Assembly (NCBI GenBank): GCA_017542695.1
Contig: JAFXWT010000172.1
Location: 1-7,319, forward strand
Source of the DNA: Clostridia bacterium
Lineage (GTDB): Bacteria; Bacillota_A; Clostridia; Oscillospirales; CAG-272
Direction of reading: 5' to 3'
Length of the DNA stretch: 7,319 nt
The notes under the pieces were generated by a model. The model made no database searches. It was not told the origin of the DNA and saw only the letters and a program-made list of their open reading frames with translations. Within the stretch, counting starts at the first letter, position 1. Every line of letters begins with the position of its first letter. A program made the translations under genes and the position numbers. Positions 4,433 through 7,319 of this stretch are shown here, piece by piece.

Positions 4433-7319
4433 ATGACAAAGAATACATTTGATTCTATCAAGATCGGTCTTGCTTCTCCCGAAATGATAAGAAGCTGGTC
4501 GAACGGCGAAGTCACAAAGCCCGAGACTATCAACTACCGCACTCTCCGCCCCGAGCGCGACGGTCTTTTCTGCGAAAAGATCTTCGGGCCGACAAAGGAC
4601 TGGGAATGCCTCTGCGGCAAGTACAAACGTGTCCGCTATAAAGGCAAGGTCTGCGAAAAGTGCGGCGTTGAAGTAACGACGAAAAAGGTGCGCCGCGAGC
4701 GCATGGGTCACATCGAACTCGCGGCTCCCGTCAGCCATATCTGGTATTTCAAGGCAATCCCGTCTAAAATGGGATTGCTGCTCGATATCACGCCCCGCGC
4801 GCTTGAAAGAGTGCTCTATTTCATGCAGTATATCGTTCTCGATCCGGGCTCGACGCCGCTGGAAAAGAACCAGCTCCTCAGCGAATCCGAGTATCACGCG
4901 ATGTACGAGAAATACGAGGACGATTTCAAGGTCGGCATGGGCGCCGAGTCGATAAAGCAGCTCCTGTCGGAGATCGACATCGAAAAGCTTTCCGCCGAGC
5001 TGAAGGATGAGCTCGCTCATTCGTCGGGTCAGAAAAAGCTGCGCGTCATCAAGCGTCTTGAGATCGTCGAGGCGTTCAGAAAATCGGGCAATAAGCCCGA
5101 ATGGATGATCCTCGACGTCGTGCCGGTCATTCCGCCGGACATTCGTCCGATGGTACCGCTCGACGGCGGCAGATACGCGACGAGCGACCTCAACGACCTC
5201 TATCGCAGAGTCATCAACAGAAACAACCGTCTGAAAAAGCTCATCGAGCTTCAGGCGCCAGTTATAATTATAAGAAACGAAAAGCGTATGCTTCAGGAAG
5301 CGGTCGACGCCCTGATCGACAACGGCCGCCGCGGCAAGCCGGTAATCGGCTCGTCGAACAGAACGCTCAAATCGCTCTCCGAAATGCTCCGCGGCAAGCA
5401 GGGACGTTTCCGTCAGAACCTGCTCGGCAAGCGCGTCGACTATTCCGGCCGTTCCGTTATCGTCGTCGGCCCGTCGCTGAAGATCTATCAGTGCGGTCTG
5501 CCGAAGGAAATGGCTCTCGAACTGTTCAAACCGTTCGTCATGAAGCGCCTTGTCGAGACGCAGAACGCGTCCAACATCAAGGACGCGAAGAAAAAGGTCG
5601 AAAAGGTCAGCCCCGAGGTCTGGGACGCTCTCGAAAACGTCATCAAGGATCACCCCGTACTGCTCAACCGCGCGCCGACACTTCACCGTCTGTCTATTCA
5701 GGCGTTCGAGCCGGTACTCGTCGAGGGCAGAGCGATAAAGCTCCACCCGCTCGTTTGCACGGCGTTCAACGCAGACTTCGACGGCGACCAGATGCCGATC
5801 CACGTTCCGCTTTCGTCCGAAGCTCAGGCAGAGGCGAGATTCCTCATGCTCTCCGCCAACAACTTCTTAAAGCCCGTTGACGGCAAAGCGGTTACCGTTC
5901 CGTCGCAGGATATGGTGCTCGGTTCGTATTACCTCACCATCGACCGCGCGGGCGAACCCGGAGAGGGAAGCGTGTTCCGCAACTTCGACGAAGCTATGAT
6001 GGCTTACGAGAACGGCGTTCTCGGTCTGCACGCTCCGATCAAGGTGCGCGTGTCCAAAGAGATCGACGGTGTTGTCCACACGGGCATCATCGACGCAACT
6101 CTCGGTCGTCTCATATTCAACAAGCCGATCCCGCAGGATCTCGGATTTGTCGACAGAAGCGACCCGTCCAAACTCCTCGACCTCGAGATCATGTTCACAA
6201 CTGCCAAAAAGCAGCTCGGTCAGATCGTCGACCGTACGATAAAGAAGCACGGCCCGATGGTCACCGCCGAAGTTCTCGACGCGATCAAGGAAAACGGTTA
6301 CAAATACTCGACAAAGGCGTCCATCTCCATATCGGTCAGCGATATGACGGTGCCGGCTGAAAAGCCCGCGTTGCTTGACAAAGCACAGCACCTTGTCGAT
6401 AAGATAGCGATAGACTTCCGTCGCGGTCTTCTTTCCGAGGAAGAGCGCTACAAGGCGGTCATCTCCGTATGGGAGCAGACGACGAAGGACGTCACGGACG
6501 CTCTGTCGAACTGCCTCAACAGATACAATCCTATCAAGATGATGAGCGATTCCGGCGCCCGCGGTTCAATGGCGCAGATGCGTCAGCTCGCCGGCATGCG
6601 CGGACTTATGTTCTCGACTTCCGGTAAAACGATGGAGATCCCGATCAGATCGAACTTCCGCGAAGGTCTTAACGTTCTCGAATACTTCATCGGTGCGCGC
6701 GGCTCTCGTAAATCGCTTTCCGACACGGCTCTGAAAACGGCTGACTCGGGTTATCTGACCCGTCGTCTCGTCGACGTATCGCAGGAGGTCATCGTCCGCG
6801 AGGAAGACTGCGGAACGATAGAGGGCATCTGGGTATCCGACATCAAGGACGGCAACGAAATGATCGAGCCGCTCGCGGATCGTCTTACGGGACGCTTCGT
6901 GATAGGCGACGTCGTTCATCCCGAAACGGGCGAGATCATCGTGCATAACGGCATGATGATAACCGGCGATCAGACCGCGGCGATAATCAAGGCGGGCATC
7001 GAGAGAGTCCACGTCCGCTCCATCCTCAGATGTAAATGCAAACACGGCGTCTGCGCTCACTGCTACGGCATCGACCTCGCAACGTCGAAGATCGTCAGCG
7101 TTGGCGAGTCCGTCGGTATCATCGCGGCGCAGTCCATCGGTGAGCCGGGTACACAGCTTACGATGAGAACGTTCCATACGGGCGGTATCGCGGGATCCGA
7201 TATCACGCAGGGTCTCCCGAGAGTCGAAGAACTGTTTGAGGCGCGCCATCCGAAGAAGACGGCGACGCTCGCGGACGCGACGGGATTTGTCAAGATCGTC
7301 GACGCGAAGCGTTCAAGAA
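4433..7319 (+). CDS. rpoC: DNA-directed RNA polymerase subunit beta-prime (N-terminal 962 residues, runs off right edge)
   Basis: Catalytic subunit carrying the Mg2+ site of RNA polymerase. The ATG at 4433 starts [17 protein letters not shown], and the frame stays open for 962 codons to the edge. Family members are near 1200 residues, so roughly the last fifth is missing. Landmarks: zinc-binding domain C59, C61, C74, C77; sigma-binding clamp coiled coil about 252-300 ([16 protein letters not shown]); catalytic NADFDGD at 446-452 with the three Asp residues D448, D450, D452; F-loop AGMRGLM; bridge helix about 748-783; second zinc site C793, C867, C874, C877, with an extra C869; trigger-loop core with M911, R912, H915, matching E. 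coli M932/R933/H936. No large insert follows the trigger-loop core ([18 protein letters not shown] continues at once). The bridge-helix N-terminal hinge and the F-loop carry unusual residues. It is co-transcribed with rpoB. Confidence 0.98.
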   Translation, partial: MTKNTFDSIKIGLASPEMIRSWSNGEVTKPETINYRTLRPERDGLFCEKIFGPTKDWECLCGKYKRVRYKGKVCEKCGVEVTTKKVRRERMGHIELAAPVSHIWYFKAIPSKMGLLLDITPRALERVLYFMQYIVLDPGSTPLEKNQLLSESEYHAMYEKYEDDFKVGMGAESIKQLLSEIDIEKLSAELKDELAHSSGQKKLRVIKRLEIVEAFRKSGNKPEWMILDVVPVIPPDIRPMVPLDGGRYATSDLNDLYRRVINRNNRLKKLIELQAPVIIIRNEKRMLQEAVDALIDNGRRGKPVIGSSNRTLKSLSEMLRGKQGRFRQNLLGKRVDYSGRSVIVVGPSLKIYQCGLPKEMALELFKPFVMKRLVETQNASNIKDAKKKVEKVSPEVWDALENVIKDHPVLLNRAPTLHRLSIQAFEPVLVEGRAIKLHPLVCTAFNADFDGDQMPIHVPLSSEAQAEARFLMLSANNFLKPVDGKAVTVPSQDMVLGSYYLTIDRAGEPGEGSVFRNFDEAMMAYENGVLGLHAPIKVRVSKEIDGVVHTGIIDATLGRLIFNKPIPQDLGFVDRSDPSKLLDLEIMFTTAKKQLGQIVDRTIKKHGPMVTAEVLDAIKENGYKYSTKASISISVSDMTVPAEKPALLDKAQHLVDKIAIDFRRGLLSEEERYKAVISVWEQTTKDVTDALSNCLNRYNPIKMMSDSGARGSMAQMRQLAGMRGLMFSTSGKTMEIPIRSNFREGLNVLEYFIGARGSRKSLSDTALKTADSGYLTRRLVDVSQEVIVREEDCGTIEGIWVSDIKDGNEMIEPLADRLTGRFVIGDVVHPETGEIIVHNGMMITGDQTAAIIKAGIERVHVRSILRCKCKHGVCAHCYGIDLATSKIVSVGESVGIIAAQSIGEPGTQLTMRTFHTGGIAGSDITQGLPRVEELFEARHPKKTATLADATGFVKIVDAKRSR

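Noticed and set aside
950..5803. A 1617-codon open frame on the minus strand across rpoB, the gap and rpoC
   Set aside because: It is in exact antisense codon register with two unmistakable genes, its protein is Arg/Asp/Val-rich with no recognisable domain, and it is explained by the lack of TTA, CTA and TCA codons in rpoBC.
5101..5880. A 259-codon plus-strand frame inside rpoC
   Set aside because: It is an off-frame shadow of rpoC, low in complexity and rich in Arg, with no ribosome binding site; the rpoC frame has all catalytic motifs over the same bases.

Overview
The window is a housekeeping locus of a bacterium that looks like a member of the Clostridia, probably near the Oscillospirales or Christensenellales type of gut Firmicutes. 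This rests on the style of the RNA polymerase subunits: a beta subunit with an acidic C-terminal tail, no gammaproteobacterial SI2-type insert in beta, and no insert directly after the beta-prime trigger-loop core. Sigma-A-type promoters and GGAG ribosome binding sites agree. The taxonomic placement is inference from remembered family patterns, not from a search.

Layout. Bases 1-258 (minus strand) are the first 86 codons of alaS (alanyl-tRNA synthetase), running off the left edge. Bases 259-529 are an AT-rich divergent control region. It holds a near-consensus alaS promoter facing left and, back to back with it, an rpoB promoter region facing right with two TTGACA boxes 8 bp apart. The rpoB side then has a leader of about 130 nt with inverted repeats and a GGAG box ahead of a TTG start. 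Bases 530-4414 are rpoB (RNA polymerase beta), complete. Bases 4433-7319 are rpoC (beta-prime), which starts 18 bp after rpoB, has its own ribosome binding site, and runs off the right edge at codon 962.

How the genes work together. rpoB and rpoC form one transcription unit for the two large, active-site-forming subunits of RNA polymerase, with no terminator between them. alaS supplies Ala-tRNA and shares only the control region. The usual bacterial neighbours just upstream of rpoB, the ribosomal protein genes rplJ and rplL, are not there, so this rpoBC unit has its own promoter and leader.

I see no mobile element, CRISPR array, tRNA, rRNA or novel gene system. The points worth a second look are variations on conserved machinery: a Ser at the rifampicin-contacting Gln513 position of beta, two apparent beta inserts of roughly 50 residues, a 40-residue highly acidic beta tail, unusual residues in the beta-prime bridge-helix hinge and F-loop, the rpoB leader fold, and the doubled -35 box.
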